Positions 46,980 through 57,275 of a stretch of 64,000 nt of DNA are shown here, in pieces (positions within the stretch are counted from its first letter, which is position 1; each line of letters begins with the position of its first letter). The notes beneath the pieces are model-generated. The model was not told the DNA's origin and searched no databases. It was given only the letters and a program-made list of their open reading frames with translations. The position numbers and the translations under genes are program-made. Origin of the DNA: Stropharia rugosoannulata (taxonomy: Eukaryota; Basidiomycota; Agaricomycetes; Agaricales; Strophariaceae); contig JANCIK010000001.1 in the NCBI GenBank assembly GCA_028532985.1, positions 4,960,001 through 5,024,000 on the forward strand, in the 5' to 3' direction.

Positions 46980-47290
46980 TTTGACATACGTCCGAGTGAT
47001 TGTGGGCCATGATATTCCCGTTAATCAGGTGAACTTGGTACAGGGATATGCCATTTGCATTTTCAGTGGTTTCGGATGCACGTTGTCGATTCGACATCCG
47101 ATTGCCCTGTGTGTTCATGATTTTATGGCACAGAGTAATTGAAGGAGATAATGATATGCCGCTGCTGCTGGACTTGAAATAAGGCCAAAGAAGAAAATGC
47201 AATATTGAGACAATGCTGAAAACCTTACTACTTCCGAAGAAAAGCTTCAAGCTTACGCCGTTGCTGCGCTATTTGATCGCTTCATCAGAT
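46980..47290 (-). pseudogene. Possible head of a diverged MSYNQ-type gene, divergent to copy E
   Basis: The promoter blocks of the family (ttgctgcgct, then acttccgaa) recur on the opposite strand at about 47205-47280. Downstream on that strand is an exon-like frame with MSNRQRASETTENANG and a GTATGT donor. No further exons are visible before 46.9 kb. Confidence 0.35.
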
Positions 47291-47469
47291 ATTAATAGAC
47301 TGTCCTGCCTTTATCAAGATGATTTCAAGCGTACATGTACGCCGGGTCTACATGTATCTAAAATAAATCCCAATCGAACTATCCATTGCTGAACTAGATC
47401 TGATTAATGCTTATTTATGGCATTGTACAGTCTATAATTATTTCCATGGTGGTAAGCGAAGGACAACCC

Positions 47470-47613
47470 AGCGCAGCGCACCAACAGCGCTAGCGTGAGC
47501 TTTTCTCGGCAGTAATAGGGATTTCAACATTTATCAAAGGCTGCGCGTAAGCTTTATACTCTTACCAGTACTTCTCACCTCTATTTCCCCAACCATCCTT
47601 ACTTTCTGGAAAA
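47470..47613 (+). promoter_or_regulatory. Promoter block of MSYNQ-family copy E
   Basis: Carries caacagcgctagcgtgagc, then tttcaaca, then taagctttatactcttacc about 50 bases before the ATG. Same order and spacing as upstream of copies A and B. Confidence 0.55.
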
Positions 47614-49243
47614 ATGTCTTATAACCAACACGCGAACCAATCTTCAAGTTACACCGCATGGGGGACTCCGGACACCAACTCACAATCGGATTGGGGAGCA
47701 TTCTCAAGCATGGACATATATGATGGTTCGTGAAATCGCGGCATTCGAGTCCTTTGACTGAAACTCGCAGATAACATAGTGCGCGTCCACACGCATTGGG
47801 GTGACATCACCCATGACAGTGTACTTAGAGGTGATCTATCTAGGAGGATGCAGGGTAGGTGTTATGCCGCCCAACTGTTCATTACGACTGAATCTTCGGG
47901 CCAAAAGAGGGTACTTGGAATGCCTCGTACCAGACAGTTATGGGCAGAGAAACGAGAACATGCCTCCCGGCGTACCAAAAATGGCTCGACGCCATGAACT
48001 AAGCATACATACAGCTTCATCCCCGCTCATAGAGGTACCCACGCTTCACACTGCCTTTGCGAACAATCAACCGTTGCCAGGAGTGCAATGGAATGCTACG
48101 CGTCAACGCAGTTCAACATATACCAGTCAGAATCAATCGATGACCGATAGACGGTATCCGAGCTATGGGTGAGTCCCTAACCATATTCACGTCAATATCT
48201 ACGCGCATTCATCATTATGTACTTACAGAGATGACAATGAAAGTCCACCTTCGATTTCAGTATACAGCCGCCTTTTCAATGAGCGTCCACGTAGGGATTC
48301 CACGCCGCCAGGAGTACGATGGACTACTGAGCTTCAACCTGGATTGACATTGAACGGTCAAGATCAATCAATAACCGGAGGACAGTATCTGAGTCTTGGG
48401 TAAGTCACCATTTGCTTTTATGTGTATATCGTCATCATCAATACACTGATACAGGTATGAGAATCAATATTCACCTTCAATCTCACTATACAGCCGCCAT
48501 GTCAATGAGCAGCGCCATCCGTATCCCTGTACTTGCAAAGGTATAATATTTCAACATGTGTTTGAATGACTACTCACATACGAGGTCTAGAATATTTTGC
48601 CACACCAACCGAGCACAATAACGAGTACAACAGGAGGAGTGAGCACCAGCTGCTTCGGCCATTAAGCGAAATTGAACATACAGTGGAAGGATACAGGCAG
48701 AAAAGTGAGATTCATGTATGCATAACCGGAGAGCAGTACTGAAATTGACCCCGCTGAATGCAGGTTTACCTCACCGTCAGCCAGTCAAAGCAGGGGGTGA
48801 TACAATTAAAACAACAAAATTCAACGATGGTGGTTCGTCATCAAGATGGATGGCGGTCACTGAAGACCCTGGGAGTCATTCCCCGAGGTCCCTGCAACAT
48901 CAAAGGCATGTTCAATTGACAGTCACCCCCGTACTACAGAGCTCATGCTAATGTGCTAGCAGGGCTGAAAGGCATGTACAGCCCCAGAATGCAAAGAAAA
49001 AAAGGGATAGGGAGGAGGATGAAGTGGAACCGGATCACAGTCGGTCAAAAAAGCAAAGTGAGCTCACATTACTCAGTGATATGTGCTTCGTCCTTGACCA
49101 ACGTGGTTTTTCACCCATTCTTAGAGACCGAAAGCGAAGGCACAAGAACATTCGAGTTCCAAACGTCGCATACCCCGCAGCGACCGTACAAGACACGGGG
49201 ATATACATACACGAAAAACACCCGTGAGTTTGATTATGTCTAG
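47614..49243 (+). CDS. MSYNQ-family protein, copy E (intact)
   Basis: Family unrecognised. Nine exons splice with all frames open: 47614-47725, 47771-47854, 47910-48168, 48229-48399, 48455-48540, 48591-48704, 48764-48905, 48963-49057 and 49125-49243, giving 393 residues. Seven introns are GT-AG and one (48906-48962) is GC-AG. The protein is hydrophilic and rich in Ser, Arg, Gln and Tyr, with no signal peptide or membrane span. Exons 3 and 4 end in related segments (QSMTDRRYPSYG and QSITGGQYLSLG), and exons 4 and 5 start alike (SPPSISVYSR, SPSISLYSR), so an exon has been duplicated. The AKKKRDREEDEVEPD segment followed by SKKQ could be a nuclear localisation signal. The end is HTPQRPYKTRGYTYT plus a short tail; a GTGAGT there could instead splice to a stop after 49309. 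Confidence 0.7.
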
Positions 49244-49750
49244 TGATTACTCTGCACAACACTTACCTGAGGTGTTTAAGCGACTATGAAGGTCAATAAA
49301 CAGCGGCAGTGGTAGAAGATACCTACTGGAAGTGGATGGCAGAGAGACAGAGGTACGTCCGGTACCCAGTCGTTGTCTTATCGTCTGATTATCCTTATCA
49401 GGTCCGGGTTCTCGGCCCGTGGTATTATTTTTAGATTACATGTACGCTTCAAGTCATCTCAATACTGGCAGGCAAGGCATTTAGTCAATGTCTACATTTT
49501 GTCTTAAATATAGAGTACTACACCAAATGTATCACCAAAGCTCAGAGTACAGGTAGTGCAGTGAAGTACATGTAACAGGTCTACTGTCGTCACGGTACAC
49601 CAAAACTTTCTCAGTTGTAAGTCTTCACAGAGCGTGATGGGCGGCCTTTGCACGCGCCTCTACCCCTAACAGATAATTGATGAGTGATACACGCGGCGCG
49701 CTTTGGTCTCTGCATGTAGTGTGGCAGAGTCTGAAAGAAAAGGCGTTGGA
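49244..49750. other. 3' flank of MSYNQ-family copy E
   Basis: Contains the family 3' block on the plus strand (cgtctgattatccttatcagg, 49380-49405, then ctcggcccg). No gene. Confidence 0.45.
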
Positions 49751-49754
49751 GCGC

Positions 49755-50144
49755 CGTTTTATCTTGATCATCTCGCGGAGGCGGAATATATGAGCAATAT
49801 CCAGCGAGTCCAAACCACCGTCCATGAGTTTTTCGACAGTAGGAACGGTCAGACGTCCCACAATGTTTGCAACTCCGTCGAAGTAGCAAGGACTAGAGGA
49901 CAGTTCATGCGGCTTCCGTCGGCCTAAGATTCGTTTTCCTAGTTGCCCCCCTAAGGTACACTTCGACAAAGACGAAGTTTGGCTCGAAGAAGCCCTGTTT
50001 AGGTATGCAGAACATTTTGTTCTCGACCTAGATCGCCGTGTCACTTTGAATCCATGCAATAAAAAGTCGTAGACGATGGGCACTGCCGAGGTTATTGAAG
50101 AAAAATGCGTCTTATTTTGATATTTAGGCGGCCTTTTCCCGCAT
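49755..50144 (-). pseudogene. BTB-family pseudogene with internal deletion
   Basis: Relative of 43613-44535. The first exon has an early TAA and its donor is changed from caggtaag to cctcggcag. Exon 2 sequence (VENKMFC, PKQGFFEP) runs to GTCCTTGC and then jumps straight into exon 4 (YFDGVANIV...IAHIFRLREMI), deleting the rest of exon 2, all of exon 3 and the start of exon 4. TGCT is present at both breakpoints, suggesting microhomology-mediated deletion. Confidence 0.78.
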
Positions 50145-51178
50145 TTTGGTTATGTCCGACATGGGGGTGCGGGGGACAGGATGGTTGGGCGTCTATCAAG
50201 TAATCTCGCAAATACTCTCCATTGCCGGTATGCTGAAACCTTTCTGGACGCTCTGCGTGTGAGTGTGTGCGTTAGTAGGGCAGTAAATTTGTGGGAGTAG
50301 GACGCAGGATGGAGTACACGCGGGTGGGGAAGTAGTGCGAGAGAGGTTAGAAGATTGGATGTGGAATTTGATGCAGATGGCCCGGGCGCCTGAAAGAGGC
50401 TGAGATGCGAATGTGAGGGATGAACGGCGCACATACACGCGGGGGGGAGGCAGAGAGAGCACAATGAGTGGGGCGGAGACGTGGGAGGGCGGGCCGCGAC
50501 GTGAGAGGGGAAGACCTGGAGTGGGAGACATAGCATTGAATATTTGAATCGTGATGCTGGATGGACGATGATGCTGGAGGACGTGCCGGACAGGGTATCG
50601 ACGAGGGCACGCTGTGACTGGGCGATGGACAGCGCTCCTGGGTGCGGCACGTATACATGAGCATCGTAGAAGTGAAGCGGGACCACCTAGCTCAACGCAC
50701 ACGTAAAGTGTCGTATGGCAATCGTATGGAACCGGCGGTGCAGCACTAGCGGTCTTATCGAATGTCATTCCCCTACAGATACTTATACCATTTCAGATGC
50801 ACTAATCCATGTGCATGATGTTATGTCCTGTGTACTCATTATCCCTCAATTTGAACTCTGATGCCTCTATGAAGAGATACATATGCGCAGAGGAACAGCT
50901 TGCACATCGTCCTAAGCTCTTGTCACGCTGTGTATCTATCTTTCAGAGGGCACAGAGACATGCGAAGAGCACGTACCGTGAATGTAGTAGGTGCTGTTCA
51001 GTGTGTGGCGTCATTGATAGTGCGGCGGGTGGAGACTTGACAGTATACTGACACAGTCATGGCTCTGCGCGGTGGTACGTCGTCTGTCTGCCCGGCGGAT
51101 ATATTTTCATGCAACAGCTTGCATGAGAAATAACGCGGGCGTATATGCCCAAGTGTACATGCCTGCATTGGATTACTA
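50145..51178. other. No supported gene
   Basis: 50150-50700 is G-rich on the plus strand and gives long overlapping frames on the minus strand typical of stop-poor DNA. No recognisable motif in either. Confidence 0.4.
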
Positions 51179-51480
51179 CTATGAAAACAACGGAGTGACG
51201 TAGTCCTTTATTTTAGGCACCCATGTAGTACTTTCCAGTCCGCCTTCACAGGCCCCTCTGATCCGAGGAACCCGTCTCCTCGCGAAACGCCACATTACAC
51301 GCCACTCTTCATTGTACCCAATCTGCACCTCTCCATTCAGTGACCAGTGCTTCATACATAGCTTGCTAATTACTACCCATATCTCCCCATCATAATCCCC
51401 AATGCGGAATGTACCATTATACTCTATGTATACCTTCCAGTTCCGCACAAGCGCATCCGCAGCTTGCACATGAGTTGAAA
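51179..51480 (-). CDS. Possible exon of an unrecognised small protein
   Basis: The minus-strand frame ending at a TAG at 51179 contains a protein-like stretch (NWKVYIEYNGTFRIGDYDG, then KHWSLNGEVQIGYNEEW). The open frame reaches 51553 but has no ATG there. A possible first exon begins ATGATGCGTTTTAATG near 51576, but the donor needed for the frame is weak. Direction and closeness to the secreted-protein gene would make it the downstream neighbour in the same orientation. No function suggested. Confidence 0.3.
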
Positions 51481-51666
51481 GAGCACAAGGATATACGCGT
51501 TGATCGACAACTGCTCTACGTAATAACTTTGTGCAACAAGTCTTACTCGACAAAAGAAAGGAACATTAAAACGCATCATTGATTATCCGACCAATGGGCA
51601 TGAACATTCTTCAGGCGGCGCGTACTACTAGCCTACTTAAATGGGCAACTAACTACCTTCATCTCC

Positions 51667-52287
51667 TCATTGTCGCTGATGCTGCTGACGCGCAAGCCTC
51701 GCAGATTCTATCGCGTTGGCTGACGACAGAGCGGCATTGTGAGCATGACCACCGGCCAGCATGCTGCTTTGTTGTGCACTGGCAAGCAAAACATCATGGT
51801 GCGCCGGTAGCCCATGTGCACGCGCATTCGCGGCCGTGTCGCGATGGCCCTGCGCAAGGTCTTTGATGATTTTTGCCTGCTCTTCATGAGACTCTGCTTC
51901 AGTGAAGTGCGCAGACATTCTATTTAGGTGATAGTCCTTTTGTACTAATTGGTCGGATGGAGATTTGGTGAAAGCTAGCATGTGCTGATTCGACGCCTCC
52001 CTGTGTTCAGCGGCGGCAGATTTATGGGCCTGGTGAGCGGTGTCTAAATGGGACGCCGCGAATTCGTGCGAGGTCGCAAACGTGTGCGCATCAATGCGCC
52101 TAACAAGCACTGGTCCTTGGTCGTTGCGCTATGAACAGTGTAAGTTCCACTTCGATAAGAAGACGACAAGCATGAATGGTACCGCAAGCAGGGAAGCGCC
52201 GTCTGTTTGGACATAAGGCGATGGGCGCGCGTAGACCAACGTGGAAAAAAGCGCAGAGGTGGCAAATAAAACGCTGAGGACACGCAT
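51667..52287 (-). CDS. Small secreted His/Ala-rich protein
   Basis: Two exons, 52287-52183 and 52128-51667, with a 54-bp GT-AG intron in phase 0; 188 residues. The first 20 residues (MRVLSVLFATSALFSTLVYA) form a clear signal peptide with an AlaXAla-like end, followed by RPSPYV. The mature part is about one-fifth alanine, has many histidines spaced 3-4 residues apart (SHEFAASHLDTAHQAH, AAAEHREAS) and probably forms amphipathic helices. It has no cysteine and no membrane span. Size and secretion fit the class of fungal small secreted proteins, some of which act as effectors or bind metals through histidines; neither role is shown here. A TATA element lies about 100 bases upstream. No paralog in the window. 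Confidence 0.72.
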
Positions 52288-52384
52288 TACTCGGGTTTGG
52301 GGTTTCGACCAGCGAAAGGATTGAACAGGGTATGTAAAGTTTGGTGGGTGAGCGCAGCTGCCTCCCTTACTTGGCTATAGGCTG

Positions 52385-52396
52385 ACTTTTATACAC
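52385..52396 (-). promoter_or_regulatory. TATA element of the secreted-protein gene
   Basis: Reads TGTATAAAAGTC on the minus strand, 98 bases before the ATG at 52287, a normal distance for a fungal TATA-driven gene. Confidence 0.6.
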
Positions 52397-53280
52397 ACTT
52401 GTTTATGACCAAACCCTCAAACCCGAGGAGACCACATGACGTTTTTACAGAGCCTCCTAGCCACTAAACCCGGTTTTCCAATACCAAGATATTAACAAGT
52501 AAGCGCTATCCCTCGTTATCCGCGTTTCATGATGTTATCCCCGACTGAACGAAGATGACGAATCTGACGACCTGTGTTTCGTGACCAATAAATGGCCGGC
52601 GCTAGCAGTGATGTAGATCTCTGGGAATTACTGGAGAAATAAAGGTAATGGATAAACATATCTTACACGAAGGAATGGCGGCATCCATGAGGTATGCCTT
52701 AGAGCGGCCGTGATAAAGAGTGTGACGAGGCAAGAAAAGGACATGACATCCGTCACGTTGAGCTGATAATTGCATTATGGGTTGTGACAATAATTGGCAA
52801 AAATGCGTGAAGATATGCGTGAGTGCACACCACTCACGTACTCTCGTACGCCTCACGGAATTTTCCTCTGCCCCGTCCACAGGAAATGGTTTGCAGGCTT
52901 GGGATGACTACTTTCTACTTGACTTAACTACGTATTTGTGAGGACGACTCGAGTATACTCTACAAGTCTCTTACTCTCAAAGATGCTTCTAAATAATAAG
53001 CACATGTGGAGCAGTCATAGTGTATATTGGCACAATAACGTCGTTGCTCATTGCGTTGCAGCATCACTTTGTCTAGCCACCGACCAGTGATCATGAGATT
53101 GTTTGATCCTAAATTAGAATGTACATAAAGTGGGGTATTCTGCGATCAATACAGTTCAACTACCTTCCCCTTTTTCTTCCTGCTCCTTGCCTTGAGCAAC
53201 TAACCAAGTCCAGCGAGTAAGTTCATCCTATACTGCTATCACTGTCTTGATTACTAATACATGAGATGCCTAGTCTTGTT
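52397..53280. other. No supported gene
   Basis: Short frames only. 53150-53220 holds a pyrimidine-rich stretch (ccttcccctttttcttcc) that may be a promoter for the exons that follow. Confidence 0.35.
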
Positions 53281-53288
53281 CTTACAGT

Positions 53289-53508
53289 ACCACCGAATAC
53301 AAAGTGAAGGACGCCACAGTTATGCTCACCTCAGGAGGTGTAGATGATCCACAGGCTCCAGACCTACTTACGGCTCTGGCCAATTTCGTCAGGCCCATTG
53401 TAAATGAGCGCATGTCGTCTGGTAAATCTTGCCTCTGCATGTGGGTGATATCGGATTATTCAATTTTCGATGTATCAGACGCTATGGATATAGACTCTGA
53501 ACGCAGTT
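53289..53508 (+). CDS. Possible upstream exons of the HET-like gene remnant
   Basis: A protein-like frame (KDATVMLTSGGVDDPQAPD, LLTALANFVRPIVNERM) starts after an AG acceptor at about 53287-53288 and reaches a GTAAAT donor at about 53421. It could splice to DAMDIDSERS at about 53478-53508. I found no start codon or firm connection to the downstream HET-like sequence. Treat as coding-like sequence of unknown assignment. Confidence 0.3.
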
Positions 53509-53815
53509 AGCTGTCCCTTACACATTATCTGGATTATATCCTCACGTATCAGCATAGGTTGCCATAATTACGTAGATTCAGTTGATCATCAACTTGTTAT
53601 TCATCTGAAGACGTTCATTGCAAAGATCGTCAACGTTTGTCGTACTACAGAACCGCTTGTTTTAACGAATGTTCAAACTAGCGCACTTGTTCCATCGACA
53701 ACTGCCCTGGCGCCCCCAGAAAATGTCAATATATGCGAGGACAACAGACTGCATGCAATACTAACAGAATGTATTTCGTTCTAAATCATCTTCTGTTTCA
53801 AGGTACTAATAGTCT

Positions 53816-54899
53816 CTAGTCAGAGACATCTTCAGGCAAGACATACTGGCAAGGCTCCATAGATCTGTATCAACATTGCCGACTAGGCTGCTAGCTTTTA
53901 ATTCCACTGGATCCGCGATTCGCCTTGTTGACCATTGCGGAGCGGTGCAATATTTGGCGGACATAATATTTGCGCATATGGACAATTTCACCCCAGAAGT
54001 ACAATATGAGCTGGGAGCAGATGCCGTGCGACCAGGACAGGCTTGCGGGGGCTGCGGGCATAACCGCACACGAGATGCATATTTTTCGTGGAGCAGATAA
54101 GGAGAAGGAGCGAATCCCGATATCCAGGCGACTGCAAATGGCCTGCGGGCGCCATGTGACGCGTGAAGAGGACGGCTCGTACTCACTGATGGGCCTCCTG
54201 GGGATCGGCATATCCATCGCGTACGGAGAAGGAGCGACGAGCGCTTTCTCGCGACTCATGCGTGAGCTCATTAACACGAAACGTAATGTCATGGATATTT
54301 TAAACCACGGATATTCAATTCTCAGCGGTGATGTCATTCCGACTACAGTGGACGTGTACCGCAATCGCTCGAACGCCTTTGACTATAGCGGCGGGATAGC
54401 TCAATCCAGGCTAGATGATTCTATCCCGATTGAACCATTGCTCTTAACGCACGTCGGCCTGCGCGTGAACTTTTTGATTATACCGGGTCTGTCCAGATCC
54501 CATACACGGAATTCTGAAGGCGCGTTCAAGCACAAAGGCGATTTATATGGCCGTATGTGGGGTTTTAACCTGCTACACAGCTACCTCTACAGTCCAAAGT
54601 ATAGCTCCCGGCACGCTTCCACCATATTTTTTGGAGTCGTCAATTTCTCCATAGAAGACGATATAATCAGGATCAATAATCCATGTTTGGCAATCCCCCT
54701 GGACTATCGTGGACAGAAACCAGGATTCATTAGATCATCTCATATGATAAGAACATATTATCCTGGCTGGGATAACCATTCTCCTCCAGTCTTCAGTCTT
54801 CAGTCTTCAAAGGATCCGGAAGCACAGGATTCGTGCATCACAGTAGCTGAAACCGATTTAGAGTTTCATGGTCTGCAGCGTATAATTCTTTACGTGTGA
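53816..54899 (+). pseudogene. HET-domain-like gene remnant with internal deletion
   Basis: The 3' part is an open frame to the stop at 54899 and contains HET-type features of Agaricomycetes: SWEQMPCDQDRLAGAAGITA, then RLQMACGRHVTREEDGSYSL followed by MGLLGIGISIAYGEGA, a block that ends HET domains. The C-terminal tail (NFSIEDDIIRI...CLAIPLDY) also fits that family. In another frame upstream (53876-53960), LPTRLLAF...AIRLVDHCGAVQYL looks like the usual HET start. The core between, including the expected LSH.W and C.D segments, is absent and the frames differ by one base. HET proteins trigger cell death on fusion of unlike hyphae. I read this as a deleted, non-functional copy; a missed intron is the alternative. 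Confidence 0.6.
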
Positions 54900-55138
54900 A
54901 CATCATTGGGTGGGTCTATGTAGTCTGTCTCCCTATTCTATACAATGCCACTGTAGAACGTTGTTATCCTTGGTCAAGATCCATTTATGTAAACACTTTG
55001 CGCATATTTTCATAAGTTTAAAACACGAATAGCACGGCCACGTGCATGTTGACAGCTCGAGGCCTCGGCAAACTAACCTTGTTTCTTTCTCTGTTATCCT
55101 GCGCCAATCCCGCGCTCACTTTGCTTGATTACTCTTCT

Positions 55139-56857
55139 ATGTCTCAGTCTACTGCTGATCCGCGAGCGTTAGCTACATATGAGCAACGCCTGAAAAGACT
55201 AAACAAGGTATTTCAGGACAGTGTACACGATCGTGACACCGGGATGGTTCTCAAACGCGAAGCGGCAGAACTGGTACGCAACTGTATTTTTTCTCCCTCT
55301 TGCATATGTTTGACACCTTTTAGGTGTCTATTAGCAAACACAAATTGTGCTCAGATGTAAACTGGCAGGACTACCAATTCATTCAGCTTATTCGGCGCTA
55401 TAGGCAGATGAAGGACAAATGCACCCCGAAGACACTACATTCGGCAGAGGTTCAATTTTTTGAGAACGAATTGCAACGATCCCGGCCACAGAACGTGGAC
55501 GCACCGCACCCGACTGATTCTGGGTCAGGTAGCCGACGACCCCCAAAGAGCAACGATGTGGTTTCATTTACCCCCGGCATACGAGAATTGTCAGTGGAGT
55601 CAGATGATTCCCAATCCTCATCGGAACAGATATGTAGACGTTCAAGGTCAGCTATGCCTACGGATATTGTCCAGCCACACCAGACGATGCGATTAGTCAA
55701 ACGAAAAGTGTCCCCGACCCAAGATGAAGAAGGCCCGAAGAAGACGAAGCCGCGTACTAATGAAAAACAGATTGCTTCTGTGCAAGACCCACTGGAGAAG
55801 GACGCCTCAGCGCAGGACGCATCGGCGCGTCGCGCTTCCGCACACAACACATTGGAGTCTAGAACTCAGGCGCAGGGAGAATCGGTAGGTGGTGTGTCTA
55901 CGAAGAGACGTTCCGTGCATGGCAAGTTGCCAAAGGATGCGACACGACAGAATGGTGCACGGGCTCCCCGCCGAGAAACGCAGTGGGACGTGGGGCTGTA
56001 TTGGACACCAAGGTGCCGGTGGTGCCTGCAGAATAATTTGGACTGCCGCGTCAAGATGGCCGCACGGAATTCGAGTCAGATACCTGCGTGTCTGGAATGC
56101 GCCCGGCGCAAGACGACTTGTCAACTCAACGGTGATGCCAAGAAGTCTGAGGTTTCTGGAAAACCCGAAACACAAACTGGGACTGGTAACGACCCTCGTG
56201 AAAGCGACAATGGTCTGACATTTTATTATGTTCCACACTCATATGTACAAACTGATACGCTTTCAGACTTGATTGATCAAGAGGAACGCCCCAGAAGAAA
56301 GAGACGACGAGAAGAGGCATCAACCAAGAAATATATACTAGAGGTCGTTCCACCCAAGAAGAAAAAGACATCAGAGTCTCTGGACCACCCATTGCATACT
56401 TCTCATACCCTAACGACCTCAGGCTCCAGTCCGCCTAGTACAAAACGACAATCAGCCCGAGTAAGCGGTGTGAGCAGGGAGAACGCCGCCGACACTACTA
56501 TGTCTGTATCAAAACGGCGAATTGCAACACCCACTACCTCGGCAATTACAGACCATCGATCATTGACTCAATCTTCAGTGCACTCCACACAGCCAGGCGG
56601 GGCATCACTTGCTTCGAGTATTACAGGACCACCTCAACATGATGTTTTGCCGTCTCCTGCGACAAAATCATTGCGTGAGGATATCGAAACGCTCTGGAGA
56701 TCTCTTCAAGGTACCGAGGAAAGTGCGTCGGGTGGGTTCCGCAATCCTGATTTCTTTGTTCAGTTTCTGAAGATATTTTGTAGCAAATAAGCGACTGGTC
56801 GAGATTATGCTCCGCCTTGAGTCACGCGTGACCGAGATAGAGAATCGCATGAGGTAA
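55139..56857 (+). CDS. Zn2Cys6-like nuclear protein
   Basis: Three exons, 55139-55273, 55324-56710 and 56784-56857, give 531 residues. The start is the Met of MSQSTADP; an in-frame ATG at 55046 would add a 31-residue hydrophobic leader that does not suit a nuclear protein. The last intron is inferred from the good continuation into NKRLVEIMLRLESRVTEIEN. Around residue 290 is C-x2-C-x6-C, 14 residues, C-x2-C-x6-C (CRWCLQNNLDC and CLECARRKTTC), the layout of a fungal binuclear zinc cluster with a slightly long linker. Lysine-arginine clusters (RPRRKRRREE, PPKKKKTSE) look like nuclear localisation signals. The C-terminus is a short coiled coil. Unlike typical Zn2Cys6 activators, the finger is central and no fungal-specific activator domain is seen. 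Probably DNA binding; target unknown. Confidence 0.72.
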
Positions 56858-57275
56858 AGACATCTATTCCATGTGTAAACTCTATCTGCTAGGACATGGA
56901 AAAGAGCAAATAGCAGTGGTTATGATTCATGTACTGAGAATATAACAGAGAGATGTGAATTAAGGTCGTTGACAGCGCTTCATGTTAAAAGTACGAAAAG
57001 TCATTTCAATGCAGTGGACCGCGTACTTTTCAAAGTCGTCTTCTTGACACTTGTGCGTTGTTGATGTATTAGAATTTCGTGCTCCTTTTAGCAACAACAT
57101 CTCCTGCTTCTCTGTGATATTTCATACTCCGAGTTCTCGAATAACTAAAACGCACAACATGTCATTCGCCGCTTATGATTGATCCCTGAACAGGGCCCAG
57201 GCTGAATCGGAATCCTGAAGTTTGAAGTTAAATTGAGCCAAAACGATTTTTTTGTTTTTTAAAACAAAAACTTAA
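56858..57275. other. Intergenic, no gene seen
   Basis: AT-rich. The bases next to the tRNA 3' end contain T runs on the minus strand (57268-57248) that can serve as the RNA polymerase III terminator. Confidence 0.45.

Noticed and set aside
49024..49227. Alternative frame with RRHKNIRVPNVAYPAATV in MSYNQ copy E
   Set aside because: It runs through an intron and is out of frame with the other eight exons; the corresponding frame in copies A and B is the one used in the model.
50150..50768. Minus-strand proteins of 178 and 190 residues
   Set aside because: They overlap in different frames of a G-rich stretch (plus strand) with few stops; no motif or splice support.
52602..52880. A 92-residue minus-strand protein
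   Set aside because: No start context, motif or neighbour supports it; length is within chance expectation.
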